Assembly: GCA_947449765.1 (NCBI GenBank)
Contig: CANFSP010000006.1
Location: 89,240 to 153,239 of the forward strand
Direction: 5' to 3'
Source of the DNA: Actinomycetota bacterium
Lineage (GTDB): Bacteria; Actinomycetota; Actinomycetes; Actinomycetales; Microbacteriaceae
DNA: 64,000 bases
This document shows positions 35,139 through 47,759 of this stretch, piece by piece (within the stretch, counting starts at the first letter, position 1; the number at the start of each line of letters is the position of its first letter). The position numbers were made by a program, and so were the translations under genes. The notes below the pieces were generated by a model that was given only the letters and a program-made list of their open reading frames with translations, had not been told where the DNA came from and ran no database searches.

Positions 35139-37184
35139 TCACGCAGCTCGGAATAGGAGCATGCAGGTTGGGCCTATTTTGATGGTTTCGCCGGGACGAA
35201 GCACGCCGGGTATTTCTTTCGGGGCTGAGTTCGTGCTGAACCACAGCGGTTCGTAAAACGATACCCCCGCGTGCTCCGGAACAATCACGTCAGTCGAGTC
35301 TTCAAGGCCGTGAACAACCAGAAGAATGCGTGACTGCTCTGCGCCCTCGACCGTGCTGGCCGCCAAATACTGGAGTGTGCGACTGTTGGGGTCATCCCAC
35401 TGCTCGGCGGTCATTTCTTGACCGAGCGCGTTATACCAATCCATTTGGCTGGCGTTTTCGACTGTTTCGCCGAATCGACCGAATTTAAGTGGACGAAGAG
35501 CCGGTAACTCTTTTCGCAGTGAGATGAGCATCTTGGTAGTCGCGAGGAGTTCCTCCTGCCACGTGCTGAGCTCCCAATTGATCCAGGTAAGTGGGGAGTC
35601 GTGACAGTACGCGTTGTTGTTACCGTGCTGGGTGCGTCCGTGTTCGTCGCCCGCGGTAATCATGGGGACTCCCGCGGACAGCAGCAATGTTCCCATGAGG
35701 TTACGCATGGCGCGGCGACGGGTCACGATGATGGCGGTGTCATCGGCCGGACCTTCAATGCCGTGGTTGAATGAGCGGTTGTTGTCCGTGCCGTCGCGGT
35801 TGTCTTCACCATTGCCGATGTTGTGCTTGCTGTCGTATGTGGTCAGATCGGCGAGGGTGAAACCATCGTGAGCCGTGATGAAGTTGATCGAGGCGATGGG
35901 TCCGCGATCCTCCGAGAACGTGTTCGATGAACCCGCAAGTCGGGTGGCAAAACCGCCCACTCCAGTGGGGACGCTTCCGTGCTCGCGCGCGTGGGCGATA
36001 TCGCTCAGCCAGAAGTTACGAACACGATCGCGGTAACGATCGTTCCACTCCATCCAGCCAGGCGCGAAATTCCCGGTTTGCCAGCCACCCATGCCGGTAT
36101 CCCAGGGTTCGGCGATGAGCTTAACGTCAGCGAGGAAAGGGTCCGTGCGGATGCGCTCGAGCAGCGGGTGTTCACGCTGATACTCGTGCCCCGCATCCCG
36201 GCCAAGCGTCACGGCAAGATCGAAGCGGAACCCATCCACTTGCATGTCTCGTGCCCAATAGCGCAGTGAATCGAGGATGAGTGCCTGTGTCGCTGGCATG
36301 GACGTGTTGAGTGAGTTGCCGCAACCGGTGACATCAATGTAAGTGCCGTCTTCGGTCTGGCGATAATACGTGGCGTTGTCGAGTCCGCGCAAACTTGTCG
36401 TTGGACCGTGGGGGCCCTCTTCTGCCGTGTGGTTGTAGACCACGTCAAGGATGAGTTCGATGCCAGCCTGGTGCAGGCTTTTCACCATCTGCTTGAATTC
36501 GCGCACAACTGCCGAGGGGCCCTCAGCGCGTGAGGCCAGTGTGGCGTACATGGGTTCAGGGCTGAAGTAGCCGAGCGTGTTGTATCCCCAGTAATTGACC
36601 ATGCCGTGCTGCTGCAAATAGTGCTCGTCAGCATAAATGTGGATGGGCAGCAGCTCGACCGCTGTCACTCCCAAATCGCTGAGGTAGGCAATCATGCTCT
36701 CGTGGCCCAGCCCAGCGTAGGTCCCGCGCAGCTCGAGGGGTATGTCCGCGCGTTGCTTGGTGAGTCCCCGAACGTGCCCTTCGTAGATGATGCTCTCCGA
36801 CGGGGGTGTGTTGGGCTTCGTGACACCATCCCACTCGAAATCAGTGGAGGTGACCACCGCGCGAAATTGAGACGCTGACACCTGCTCGATGCCGCGGGCG
36901 TACGGGTCGAGCAGGAGAGCTTCTGGGGTGAACGCGCTGGTGGCACCCTGTGGCCCCCACGCCTGCAGGGCATATCGAGAACCCTCCCGCAAGTGGCTCG
37001 ATTTTCCCGACCACACGAAGTCCTCGTCGCGGCTGAGATGAACCCGATCGCTCACATGATCGGGCTCGTCCCGGTCATAGACGAGAAGGTCGATTCCCGT
37101 TGCGTGCGCAGAATAGACGCGTATCTCCCCGCGTCCACCGGCGAGCGATACGCCCAAGTCGCTAGGAAGCGGGGTCGAAGTCAC
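35139..37184 (-). CDS. glgX: Glycogen debranching enzyme GlgX
   Basis: A 681-residue GH13_11 isoamylase-type debranching enzyme acting on alpha-1,6 limit branches. It has a CBM48 front domain, then 'VTAVELLPIHIYADEHYLQQ', 'NYWGYNTLGYFSPEPMYA', 'LDVVYNHTAEEGPHGPTTSL', nucleophile Asp in 'DGFRFDLAVTLGRD', Glu in 'LIAEPWDTGMGGWQ' and 'INFITAHDGFTLADL'. The frame is open to an ATG at 37232, but that would overlap the divergent gene; GTG at 37184 is preferred because a TAGTGT -10-like box lies 7 nt upstream. It is the first gene of a glgX-glgE-glgB operon. Confidence 0.95.
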   Translation of the reverse strand: MTSTPLPSDLGVSLAGGRGEIRVYSAHATGIDLLVYDRDEPDHVSDRVHLSRDEDFVWSGKSSHLREGSRYALQAWGPQGATSAFTPEALLLDPYARGIEQVSASQFRAVVTSTDFEWDGVTKPNTPPSESIIYEGHVRGLTKQRADIPLELRGTYAGLGHESMIAYLSDLGVTAVELLPIHIYADEHYLQQHGMVNYWGYNTLGYFSPEPMYATLASRAEGPSAVVREFKQMVKSLHQAGIELILDVVYNHTAEEGPHGPTTSLRGLDNATYYRQTEDGTYIDVTGCGNSLNTSMPATQALILDSLRYWARDMQVDGFRFDLAVTLGRDAGHEYQREHPLLERIRTDPFLADVKLIAEPWDTGMGGWQTGNFAPGWMEWNDRYRDRVRNFWLSDIAHAREHGSVPTGVGGFATRLAGSSNTFSEDRGPIASINFITAHDGFTLADLTTYDSKHNIGNGEDNRDGTDNNRSFNHGIEGPADDTAIIVTRRRAMRNLMGTLLLSAGVPMITAGDEHGRTQHGNNNAYCHDSPLTWINWELSTWQEELLATTKMLISLRKELPALRPLKFGRFGETVENASQMDWYNALGQEMTAEQWDDPNSRTLQYLAASTVEGAEQSRILLVVHGLEDSTDVIVPEHAGVSFYEPLWFSTNSAPKEIPGVLRPGETIKIGPTCMLLFRAA

Positions 37185-37190
37185 CCTGCC

Positions 37191-37197
37191 TACACTA
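37191..37197. promoter_or_regulatory. Overlapping divergent -10 boxes (glgX / cysteine desulfurase)
   Basis: TACACT (37191-37196, plus strand) lies 8 nt before the GTG at 37205. TAGTGT (37197-37192, minus strand) lies 7 nt before the GTG at 37184. The two -10 candidates are the same DNA read on both strands, and both genes lack SD sites. Confidence 0.4.
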
Positions 37198-37204
37198 GTA
37201 AATT

Positions 37205-38371
37205 GTGACGGTTTATCTTGACCACGCGGCATCTACGCCCGTGCGTGCAGTGGCGCGTCAGGCCTATCTCGCCGCGCTTGAGGTCTCCGGCAACCCATCC
37301 TCTATTCACCGTGACGGGCAGCGTGCGCGGGCGATTCTTGAGGATGCTCGCGAAATTGTGTCGTCAACTCTGAACTGTGATCCCATCGAGGTCATCTTTA
37401 CCTCGGGCGGAACCGAGAGCGTGAACCTCGGCATCATCGGGCTTTATCGCGCTCGCCGGAGTGTGGATCCGCGTCGCACGCGCATCATCGTGCCCGAGGG
37501 GGAGCATCACGCCACACTTGATGCCCTCGAGTGGCTTGAGGCTCATGAATCGGCCGTCATCGACTGGGTCCTACTCGACACCCTGGGCCGTATCGACCTG
37601 ACTGCCTGGCGTGACGCGCTCACTCGTGAACCAGAAACCATTGCTGTCGCAACAAGTTTGTGGGCCAACAACGAAGTCGGAACCATTCACGACGTGGATG
37701 CTCTAGCCGCGGCCTGCGCAGCGGCTGAGGTTCCGTTCCATGTGGACGCGATAGCTGCCTGGGGTCACATCCCCGTGGGCCTAAGCCCGGGAATTTCGGC
37801 ATTGAGCGTTGCTGGTCACAAGGTTGGCTCTGTCCCGGGAGTTGGGGTGCTCGTCGTTCCGCGAAGCGTGACGATTGACGCCGTGCTCCACGGTGGCGGA
37901 CAGCAACGGGGGATTCGCTCCGGCACCCAAAATCCTGCCGTCGCCGCGAGTCTTGCCGCTGCGATTGGCGAGGCGCATCCGCAGCAGGATGGTGAGAGTG
38001 AGCGTTTAGCGGGCTTACGCGATGACGCGCAACGGCGCATCCTCGCCAGCACTGACGGTGTGCGTGTTTCCGGAGACCTCGACAACCGACTGCCGCACAA
38101 CCTCCACCTGCACATCGAAGACGCCTCGAGTGCCGATCTGCTCTATCTGCTCGATGAGGCGGGAATTTCGGTTTCGGCCGGGTCGGCTTGTCAAGCCGGG
38201 GTGGCACGGGCCTCTCATGTGCTGCTGGCCATGGGGAGAAGCCCCGAGCAAGCGTCAAGCGCATTACGAATCTCGCTTGGGCACACCACAACGCAGGCTG
38301 ATATCGACGAGCTGGTCCGGGTTTTTCCCGAGGTTGTCTCGCGAGCCCGCACTGTCTCATCTCGCGCTTAA
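37205..38371 (+). CDS. Cysteine desulfurase (IscS/NifS-like)
   Basis: A 388-residue PLP enzyme that takes sulfur from cysteine. It begins 'VYLDHAASTPVR', has 'EGEHHATLDALEWLE' (PLP-stacking His), 'HVDAIAAWGHIPVG' and the PLP lysine Lys206 in 'VAGHKVGSVPG'. The active cysteine is Cys329 in 'SAGSACQAGVARASHVL', in a long mobile loop typical of IscS-type enzymes. mnmA follows 9 bp downstream, so the sulfur most likely goes to tRNA 2-thiouridine, as in other actinobacteria with this pair. Confidence 0.95.
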   Translation: MTVYLDHAASTPVRAVARQAYLAALEVSGNPSSIHRDGQRARAILEDAREIVSSTLNCDPIEVIFTSGGTESVNLGIIGLYRARRSVDPRRTRIIVPEGEHHATLDALEWLEAHESAVIDWVLLDTLGRIDLTAWRDALTREPETIAVATSLWANNEVGTIHDVDALAAACAAAEVPFHVDAIAAWGHIPVGLSPGISALSVAGHKVGSVPGVGVLVVPRSVTIDAVLHGGGQQRGIRSGTQNPAVAASLAAAIGEAHPQQDGESERLAGLRDDAQRRILASTDGVRVSGDLDNRLPHNLHLHIEDASSADLLYLLDEAGISVSAGSACQAGVARASHVLLAMGRSPEQASSALRISLGHTTTQADIDELVRVFPEVVSRARTVSSRA

Positions 38372-38374
38372 ACT
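38369..38374 (+). promoter_or_regulatory. Candidate -10 box overlapping the desulfurase stop codon
   Basis: TAAACT starts with the TAA stop of the desulfurase gene and ends 6 nt before the mnmA ATG at 38381. No SD site is present. Confidence 0.4.
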
Positions 38375-38380
38375 TGTCTC

Positions 38381-42111
<3,731 letters not shown>

Positions 42112-42122
<11 letters not shown>

Positions 42123-42303
42123 GAAAAACCTCTTCAACGGTAGTTTTGAAAAATCGGGCTATGTGGATTGCGAGTTCGAGGGAAGGCGAGTATCTCTCGG
42201 TTTCGATGGCGTTAATCGTCTGCCGGGATACCCCCAGCTTTTCCGCCAGCTCAGCTTGAGACAGGTTTGCTTTCCCGCGAAGTTCGCGCAGCGTGCTTTG
42301 CAT
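42112..42303 (-). CDS. Small Cro/CI-type (XRE) HTH regulator
   Basis: A 63-residue single-domain HTH protein: 'LRELRGKANLSQAELAEKLG' then the recognition helix 'VSRQTINAIETERYSPSLEL' and 'HIARFFKTTVEEVF'. This is the YozG-like family that usually controls its own operon. The ATG at 42303 has no SD. A perfect nested palindrome begins 2 bp upstream and is the likely binding site, which would place both this operon and gatC under its influence (inference). Confidence 0.88.
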
Positions 42304-42304
42304 A

Positions 42305-42350
42305 TGTAAAGGATGCTTGACATACGGCGCGGTGTCAAGTCTGCTTTACA
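42305..42350. promoter_or_regulatory. Perfect nested palindrome: divergent promoter/operator
   Basis: TGTAAAG-gatg-CTTGACA-(10 bp)-TGTCAAG-tctg-CTTTACA: outer arms 42305-42311/42344-42350 and inner arms 42316-42322/42333-42339 are both perfect inverted repeats. TTGACA on each strand is a consensus -35 box. A 17-bp spacer on the minus strand leads to CATCCT (42315-42310) and a leaderless start of the HTH gene; on the plus strand it leads to TCTGCT (42340-42345). Confidence 0.75.
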
Positions 42351-42380
42351 TCGGGGCGTCATCCCATCCTCCTCGGACAG

Positions 42381-42386
42381 TAAACT
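42381..42386 (+). promoter_or_regulatory. Candidate -10 box for gatC
   Basis: TAAACT lies 10 nt before the gatC ATG at 42397, with no SD between. It is an alternative to the palindrome-borne promoter further upstream. Confidence 0.35.
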
Positions 42387-42396
42387 CAATACCGTT

Positions 42397-42699
42397 ATGT
42401 CTGACATCTCTGAAGAGCGCGTTCGCCACCTCGCTGGCCTAGCACGTATTGACCTTTCCGACTCCGAAGTGACCGCGTTGACCGCTGAATTAGCGCAAAT
42501 TGTCGATGTTGTGGCACAGGTGACAAACGCCGTTGAGGCGGATACCCCCGCGACGAGTCACCCCATCCCACTGACCAATGTCTACCGCGAAGACGTCGTC
42601 ACCGACGATGTGCTTACGCAGGAACAAGCGCTCTCGGGAGCGCCCGAAACCGACGGCAGCCGCTTCGTGGTGTCCGCAATTTTGGGTGAGGAGCAGTAA
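42397..42699 (+). CDS. gatC: Asp-tRNA(Asn)/Glu-tRNA(Gln) amidotransferase subunit C
   Basis: A 100-residue GatC, the belt that stabilises the GatA-GatB interface. Conserved: '[20 protein letters not shown]', '[20 protein letters not shown]' and '[16 protein letters not shown]'. The ATG at 42397 gives the usual family length; the frame extends upstream into the palindrome region without similarity. The TAA overlaps the gatA ATG by one base, beginning a tightly coupled gatCAB operon. Confidence 0.96.
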   Translation: MSDISEERVRHLAGLARIDLSDSEVTALTAELAQIVDVVAQVTNAVEADTPATSHPIPLTNVYREDVVTDDVLTQEQALSGAPETDGSRFVVSAILGEEQ

Positions 42700-44237
42700 T
42701 GAGCGAGCTCACCCATCACACCGCGGCCGAACTCGCTGATGCTTTGGCGTCCGGCGCTACCACCAGCGTGGCGATCACCCAAGCGCATCTCGACCGAATA
42801 GCCGAAATTGATGCGGATGTTCACGCCTACCTGCACGTGAATGCCGAAGTTTCCCTGGCCGCAGCGCAAGCCTCTGATGAGCGTCGCGCCGCGGGCAAAA
42901 CACTGAACGCACTCGACGGTGTACCCGTCGCCATCAAGGATGTGCTGGTCACCACCGACATGCCGTCCACCGCAGGGTCCAAGATTCTCGAAGGCTGGAT
43001 GAGCCCCTACGACGCGACTCCGGTGCGCAAACTGCGCGAGGCGGGCCTCATTCCTCTCGGCAAGACCAACATGGACGAGTTCGCCATGGGTTCCTCCACC
43101 GAACACTCGGCGTATGGTCCGACGCGCAACCCGTGGGACCTCACCCGCATCCCCGGCGGTTCGGGTGGTGGATCAGCCGCCGCGGTTGCCGCATTCGAGG
43201 CTCCCTTCGCCCTCGGCTCAGACACGGGTGGTTCGATTCGCCAGCCGGCACACGTCACCGGAACCGTCGGCGTCAAGCCCACCTACGGCGGCGTCAGTCG
43301 CTATGGCGCCATTGCACTCGCGAGCTCGCTCGACCAGATTGGTCCATGCTCGCGAACGGTCCTCGATGCCGCACTTCTGCACGATGTCATCAAGGGACAC
43401 GACCGTCACGATTCGACCTCACTAACCGACAACTGGCCGTCGTTTGCTGATGCTGCCCGCCACGCAAACCTCACGGGTGTGCGAATCGGCGTCATCAAAC
43501 AGCTCAATGGAGATGGCTTCCAAGCCGGCGTGATGGCGCGCTTCCGTGAGTCCCTCGACATGTTGGCCGCCAACGGCGCCGAAATCGTCGAGGTTGACCT
43601 GCCCGCCATTGAGCACGCCGTTGCCGCGTATTATCTGATTCTTCCGGCCGAGGCCTCGAGCAACCTGGCCAAGTTCGACTCGGTGCGCTTCGGCATGCGC
43701 GTGACGCCGACCGGCGGTGGCACCGTCGAGCAGGTGATGAGTGCAACCCGCGACGCCGGTTTCGGCGCCGAGGTAAAGCGCCGCATCATCCTCGGAACCT
43801 ACGCTCTCTCTGCCGGCTACTACGACGCCTACTACGGCAGTGCACAGAAGGTGCGCACACTGGTTCAGCAGGACTTTGCCAACGCCTTCGCTGGTGTCGA
43901 TGTGCTTGCCTCGCCTACGGCTCCGACCACCGCATGGAAGCTCGGCGAGCAACTCGATGACCCGCTCGCGATGTGGCGAGGCGACGTGGCCACGATCCCC
44001 GCAAACCTCGCGGGAATCCCCGGTATCAGCATTCCCGCCGGACTGGCCGAAGAGGATGGGATGCCCGTCGGCATCCAGTTCTTGGCGCCCGCCCGTGAGG
44101 ATGCCCGACTCTACAATGTCGCGGGTGCGCTGGAATCACTCCTCACCACCACGTGGGGTGGCTCGCTTCTGAGTCAGAATCGTGGTCTCGATACGCCTGG
44201 CGGCTACTCGACCAGCGTGAAGGGAGGTGCACGATGA
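42699..44237 (+). CDS. gatA: Asp-tRNA(Asn)/Glu-tRNA(Gln) amidotransferase subunit A
   Basis: A 512-residue amidase-signature enzyme that releases ammonia from glutamine. The Ser-cisSer-Lys triad is visible as Lys in '[15 protein letters not shown]', cis-Ser in '[15 protein letters not shown]' and nucleophile Ser in '[17 protein letters not shown]'. '[13 protein letters not shown]' and '[18 protein letters not shown]' are GatA-specific. Together with GatB and GatC it makes correctly charged Gln-tRNA and/or Asn-tRNA. Confidence 0.98.
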   Translation: MSELTHHTAAELADALASGATTSVAITQAHLDRIAEIDADVHAYLHVNAEVSLAAAQASDERRAAGKTLNALDGVPVAIKDVLVTTDMPSTAGSKILEGWMSPYDATPVRKLREAGLIPLGKTNMDEFAMGSSTEHSAYGPTRNPWDLTRIPGGSGGGSAAAVAAFEAPFALGSDTGGSIRQPAHVTGTVGVKPTYGGVSRYGAIALASSLDQIGPCSRTVLDAALLHDVIKGHDRHDSTSLTDNWPSFADAARHANLTGVRIGVIKQLNGDGFQAGVMARFRESLDMLAANGAEIVEVDLPAIEHAVAAYYLILPAEASSNLAKFDSVRFGMRVTPTGGGTVEQVMSATRDAGFGAEVKRRIILGTYALSAGYYDAYYGSAQKVRTLVQQDFANAFAGVDVLASPTAPTTAWKLGEQLDDPLAMWRGDVATIPANLAGIPGISIPAGLAEEDGMPVGIQFLAPAREDARLYNVAGALESLLTTTWGGSLLSQNRGLDTPGGYSTSVKGGAR

Positions 44238-45736
44238 GCAAGGCCAAACTGATGGACTTCGACAAGGCACTCGAAATCTATGAGCCCGTTCTCGGTTTCG
44301 AGGTGCACGTCGAACTCAACACGAAGACCAAAATGTTCTCATCGGCTCCGAACGAGTTTGGTGGCGATCCGAACACGCACACCACGCCAGTTTGCCTGGG
44401 GCTCCCTGGTTCGCTCCCTGTCGTGAACGAGCAGGCCGTTCGCTACTCGATTAGCCTCGGTCTCGCGCTCGGCTGCCAGATCGCTCCCTCGAGCCGCTTC
44501 GCCCGCAAGAACTACTTCTATCCGGACCTCGCCAAGAACTACCAGATTTCGCAGTACGACGAACCGATTGCGTTTGAGGGATCGGTCGAAATTGAGCTGG
44601 CCGACGGCAAGCTGGTCACCATTCCAATCGAGCGTGCTCACATGGAAGAAGACGCCGGCAAACTCACGCACGTCGGTGGCTCGACCGGACGCATTCAGGG
44701 AGCGGAGTATTCGCTCGTGGACTACAACCGCGCTGGTGTGCCTCTGGTTGAAATCGTGACCAAGCCAATCTTTGGCGCCGAGAAGGATGCTCCCGAGCTG
44801 GCCAAAGCGTATGTCTCCGCAATTCGAGACATCGTGATTGGTCTCGGCATCTCAGATGCCCGTATGGAGCGCGGAAATCTGCGCTGTGACGCGAACGTAT
44901 CGCTTCGCCCGCGTGGACAGGAAAAGCTCGGTACCCGGACTGAAACCAAAAACGTCAACTCGTTGCGGTCGGTCGAGCGCGCGGTCCGCTACGAAATTCA
45001 GCGTCAGGCGCAGATTTTGAGTGAGGGTGGCACCATCACTCAGGAGACTCGCCACTGGCACGAAGACACGGGAACGACTTCAGCGGGTCGCCCCAAATCC
45101 GACGCAGACGACTACCGCTACTTTCCTGAGCCCGACTTGCTGCCTGTTGTTCCGACGCCTGAACTCATCGAGGAGCTGCGCGCCGCGCTTCCCGAGCAGC
45201 CCGTTGAGCGCCGCCGCCGGCTCAAAGCCGAGTGGGGCTTTACCGATCTTGAGTTCCAAGATGTCGTCAACTCGGGTCTGCTCAACGAACTCGTGGCAAC
45301 AGTGTCGGCAGGAGCATCCCCTCAAGCCGCTCGCAAGTGGTGGACCGGTGAGATCGCGCGTCTGGCAAATGCCGCCGATGTTGACCCGGGCTCGCTCGTG
45401 ACGCCCGCGCAGGTTGCCGAGGTTCAGGCTTTGGTGGATGAAGGAACGCTCACCGACCGACTGGCACGTCAAGTTCTCGAAGCGGTGATTGCTGGCGAGG
45501 GTTCCCCGCGCGACATCGTCGAAAAACAGGGACTCGCCGTCGTGAGCGACGATGGCGCTCTCATCGCTGCCATCGACGAAGCCCTTTCCGCTCAGCCGGA
45601 TGTTCTCGAAAAAATTCGTGAGGGCAAAGTTCAGGCGGCTGGTGCGGTGATTGGTGCCGTCATGAAAGCCATGGCCGGAAAAGCGGATGCGGCTCGCGTG
45701 CGTGAGCTCGTACTTGAACGCGCAACTGCGCAATAA
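44234..45736 (+). CDS. gatB: Asp-tRNA(Asn)/Glu-tRNA(Gln) amidotransferase subunit B
   Basis: A 500-residue GatB, the kinase and transamidation subunit that binds mischarged tRNA. It has '[20 protein letters not shown]', '[20 protein letters not shown]', '[11 protein letters not shown]', '[14 protein letters not shown]' and '[16 protein letters not shown]', followed by the helical tail domain and YqeY-like end. The ATG at 44234 overlaps the gatA stop (ATGA); the longer open frame upstream lies within gatA. Confidence 0.97.
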   Translation: MSKAKLMDFDKALEIYEPVLGFEVHVELNTKTKMFSSAPNEFGGDPNTHTTPVCLGLPGSLPVVNEQAVRYSISLGLALGCQIAPSSRFARKNYFYPDLAKNYQISQYDEPIAFEGSVEIELADGKLVTIPIERAHMEEDAGKLTHVGGSTGRIQGAEYSLVDYNRAGVPLVEIVTKPIFGAEKDAPELAKAYVSAIRDIVIGLGISDARMERGNLRCDANVSLRPRGQEKLGTRTETKNVNSLRSVERAVRYEIQRQAQILSEGGTITQETRHWHEDTGTTSAGRPKSDADDYRYFPEPDLLPVVPTPELIEELRAALPEQPVERRRRLKAEWGFTDLEFQDVVNSGLLNELVATVSAGASPQAARKWWTGEIARLANAADVDPGSLVTPAQVAEVQALVDEGTLTDRLARQVLEAVIAGEGSPRDIVEKQGLAVVSDDGALIAAIDEALSAQPDVLEKIREGKVQAAGAVIGAVMKAMAGKADAARVRELVLERATAQ

Positions 45737-45764
45737 TTGACCTAGAACACATCAAGGAGTAGCC

Positions 45765-45980
45765 GTGCGCGTTGTTATTTTTATTTTCGCTTTCGTCACC
45801 TTCGTTGGCTCGTGGTGGCTCATGGCATGGGCTCTCAACGAGGGCACCGGTGGCGCGTACTACTCCGGTCACACCTCGGCTCTCAACGGCAATGCACTCA
45901 TCGGCTTCATCGGCTTTGGTGTCGCTCAGGTCGTCTCGGTGCTCTGCATGTTCATCCCGGCGCGAATGATGCGTCGATAA
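45765..45980 (+). CDS. Small two-helix membrane protein, unknown
   Basis: A 71-residue protein with helices at about 3-24 and 45-66, separated by a Gly/Ser/Tyr-rich loop ('NEGTGGAYYSGHTSALNG'), and a basic end 'ARMMRR'. The GTG start has a perfect AAGGAG eight bases upstream, which makes it a convincing real gene. It lies 28 bp after gatB and ends just before a bidirectional terminator, so it is likely co-transcribed with gatCAB. I do not recognise the family. Confidence 0.75.
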   Translation: MRVVIFIFAFVTFVGSWWLMAWALNEGTGGAYYSGHTSALNGNALIGFIGFGVAQVVSVLCMFIPARMMRR

Positions 45981-45998
45981 GACTCTCGTCACTTGAGC

Positions 45999-46038
45999 CG
46001 AAGGGCCCGTTCATCGACAGCGGTGAACGGGCCCTTCG
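45999..46038. terminator. Bidirectional hairpin terminator
   Basis: A perfect 15-bp stem, CGAAGGGCCCGTTCA (45999-46013) with TGAACGGGCCCTTCG (46024-46038), 10-nt loop, lies between convergent transcription units (gatB side and SDR side). No long U-tract on either side. Confidence 0.85.
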
Positions 46039-46048
46039 CTTATGGTGG

Positions 46049-46801
46049 CTACTGTGCGGTGTAGCCACCATCGACCAGGTGATAGCTTCCGGTAATGAAG
46101 CTTGCCCGGTCGGAGAGTAGGAAGCACACCAGAGCTGATACTTCTTCAGGCTCACCAAGTCGACCCATGGGATGCTGCGCCGCCAAAACGGGGAGAGCTT
46201 CCTTGGGAAGGTTGTCGAGTAGTGGTGTCTTGATGAATGCAGGACCCACTGAGTTCACCCGAACGCCGTCGGATGCGTGCTCGAGTGCGGCGTTTTTGGT
46301 GAGCCCCACCACGCCGTGCTTTGCTGCCACGTAGCTTGCGGGAACACCCATCGCGCCGACCGAGCCGAGAATCGATGCCATGTTGACAATGGCGCCCCCA
46401 CCAGCGGTTTTCATCGCCGGGATTTGGTGGCGCATGCCGTACGCGACTCCACTGAGGTTGACGGCAATCATCTGATCCCACGCGCTCATATCCATTTCAC
46501 CGATGACGTCCGCGGGTGTACCAATTCCAGCATTGTTGACGGCGAGAGTGAGTTTTCCGAATTCCGAAACAGCGGCAGCGACGGCCGACTCGTGGTCTGC
46601 CAACACCGTTGTGTCGTGCTTGCGCGCAATGGCGCGGCCTCCAGCGGCGACGATTCGCTCAGCCACACGTTGGGCTGACGACTCGTTGATGTCTGTTGCA
46701 ACGACCGCCGCACCTTCGCGACCAAGCTCGAGAGCGATAGTCTCCCCGAGTCCCTGCCCTGCGCCGGTGACGATGGCGACGTGATTGTCAAATGTTCCCA
46801 A
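46049..46801 (-). CDS. Short-chain dehydrogenase, secondary-alcohol/ketone type
   Basis: A 250-residue classical SDR. The NAD(P) motif is 'TGAGQGLG' near 13-20, an Asp ends beta-2 ('VVATDINESS'), which favours NAD over NADP, then 'NNAGIG', catalytic Ser in 'NMASILGSVG' and 'YVAAK' (Tyr, Lys). The C-terminal stretch 'ASFITGSYHLVDGGYTAQ' closely resembles, from memory, the broad-range alcohol dehydrogenases of Leifsonia that use 2-propanol. The start is TTG with AGGAG seven bases upstream. It is the last gene of the carboxylase operon. Confidence 0.85.
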   Translation of the reverse strand: MGTFDNHVAIVTGAGQGLGETIALELGREGAAVVATDINESSAQRVAERIVAAGGRAIARKHDTTVLADHESAVAAAVSEFGKLTLAVNNAGIGTPADVIGEMDMSAWDQMIAVNLSGVAYGMRHQIPAMKTAGGGAIVNMASILGSVGAMGVPASYVAAKHGVVGLTKNAALEHASDGVRVNSVGPAFIKTPLLDNLPKEALPVLAAQHPMGRLGEPEEVSALVCFLLSDRASFITGSYHLVDGGYTAQ

Positions 46802-46845
46802 GATTCACTCCTGATGTGTGTTGAGACGACTCTGTCTCGTGAGTT

Positions 46846-47727
46846 CTATCGGTATTGCGCGTCTGCCTGAGCAAAAGTGTCAACGAACTCAAGCATGCTA
46901 TCCACCACAAGATCAGGCTTGGCTTCGGGTGCACACGTACGGGCATCTTCTGCACTGCTGGTGCCAGTGGTGACGAGACCGGCGACCGCACCGGATTTGC
47001 GCGCCATGGAAGATTCGAGATTGAGGTCATCGCCGATAACGAGGATTTCATCAATCGGTGTACCGAGCACGCGACTCACGATGTTCATCGAGTGCTCTGA
47101 TGGCTTGCCCAAGATTTCGAATTCCGTCGTCTCGGTGACAAAGAGAAGCCCTGCGGTGATGAAGCCGCTCACCCCAACGTTGAGTCGATCCTTCGAGGCA
47201 AATGCCGGTGAGAACGACGTGCAGTACAGAGCTGCGCCGGCGAGGATGGCCTCAGCCGCAATCTGAATCTTGTTCTTGCCGAACTCGGTGTCCCAGCCGA
47301 CGACGACGGCGGCCACGTCGGGCTTAGACCCGGCGATGGCGGCGTTGAGGTCGACCAGGTTGACTCCTCGCTTAATGAAGTCGTGGGTCATCCCCTCACC
47401 GCCAAAGAGCATGATGGGCCGGTCGCCATAGACGTCTTTAATCACCTCTGCTGCAACCACAGCCGGTGTGAGGACAAGCTCATCAGGCACGTTGATTCCC
47501 ATGTCGCGCAAGTGGTGCGCAATGTCCGAAGGCTTCTGGGCCGTGCCGTTCGTGTACACGCAATACTTGCGACCGCTGGCTTTCATGTACTCGATCGCCT
47601 CGATGGCGCCGTCAAGAACGCGACCGTCCTGACCGGCGGGGCCATCCGAGATGACGAGGCAACCGTCGATGTCAAACATCACGCCGTTCGTTTTGGCGAT
47701 GCGCTCGAGAAGTTGTGGGGAAGTCAT
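46846..47727 (-). CDS. HAD-superfamily phosphatase, NagD-like (subclass IIA)
   Basis: A 293-residue HAD hydrolase with the nucleophile motif 'GVMFDIDGCLV' (motif I), 'VYTNGTAQKPSDIAHHL' (motif II, T), 'FEILGKPSEHSMNIV' (Lys, motif III) and 'ILVIGDDLNLE' (motif IV). The large cap between motifs II and III places it in subclass IIA with NagD and phosphoglycolate-type phosphatases. The ATG at 47727 has AAGGA six bases upstream. It lies 32 bp after the carboxyltransferase gene; in this operon it could clear a phosphorylated side product (inference). Confidence 0.85.
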   Translation of the reverse strand: MTSPQLLERIAKTNGVMFDIDGCLVISDGPAGQDGRVLDGAIEAIEYMKASGRKYCVYTNGTAQKPSDIAHHLRDMGINVPDELVLTPAVVAAEVIKDVYGDRPIMLFGGEGMTHDFIKRGVNLVDLNAAIAGSKPDVAAVVVGWDTEFGKNKIQIAAEAILAGAALYCTSFSPAFASKDRLNVGVSGFITAGLLFVTETTEFEILGKPSEHSMNIVSRVLGTPIDEILVIGDDLNLESSMARKSGAVAGLVTTGTSSAEDARTCAPEAKPDLVVDSMLEFVDTFAQADAQYR

Positions 47728-47759
47728 GCGTGTCCTTATATGCGTTTTCTGGAATATGT

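Noticed and set aside
42313..42396. Longer GatC starting in the palindrome
   Set aside because: The added 28 residues have no similarity to GatC and are encoded by the divergent promoter/operator region.
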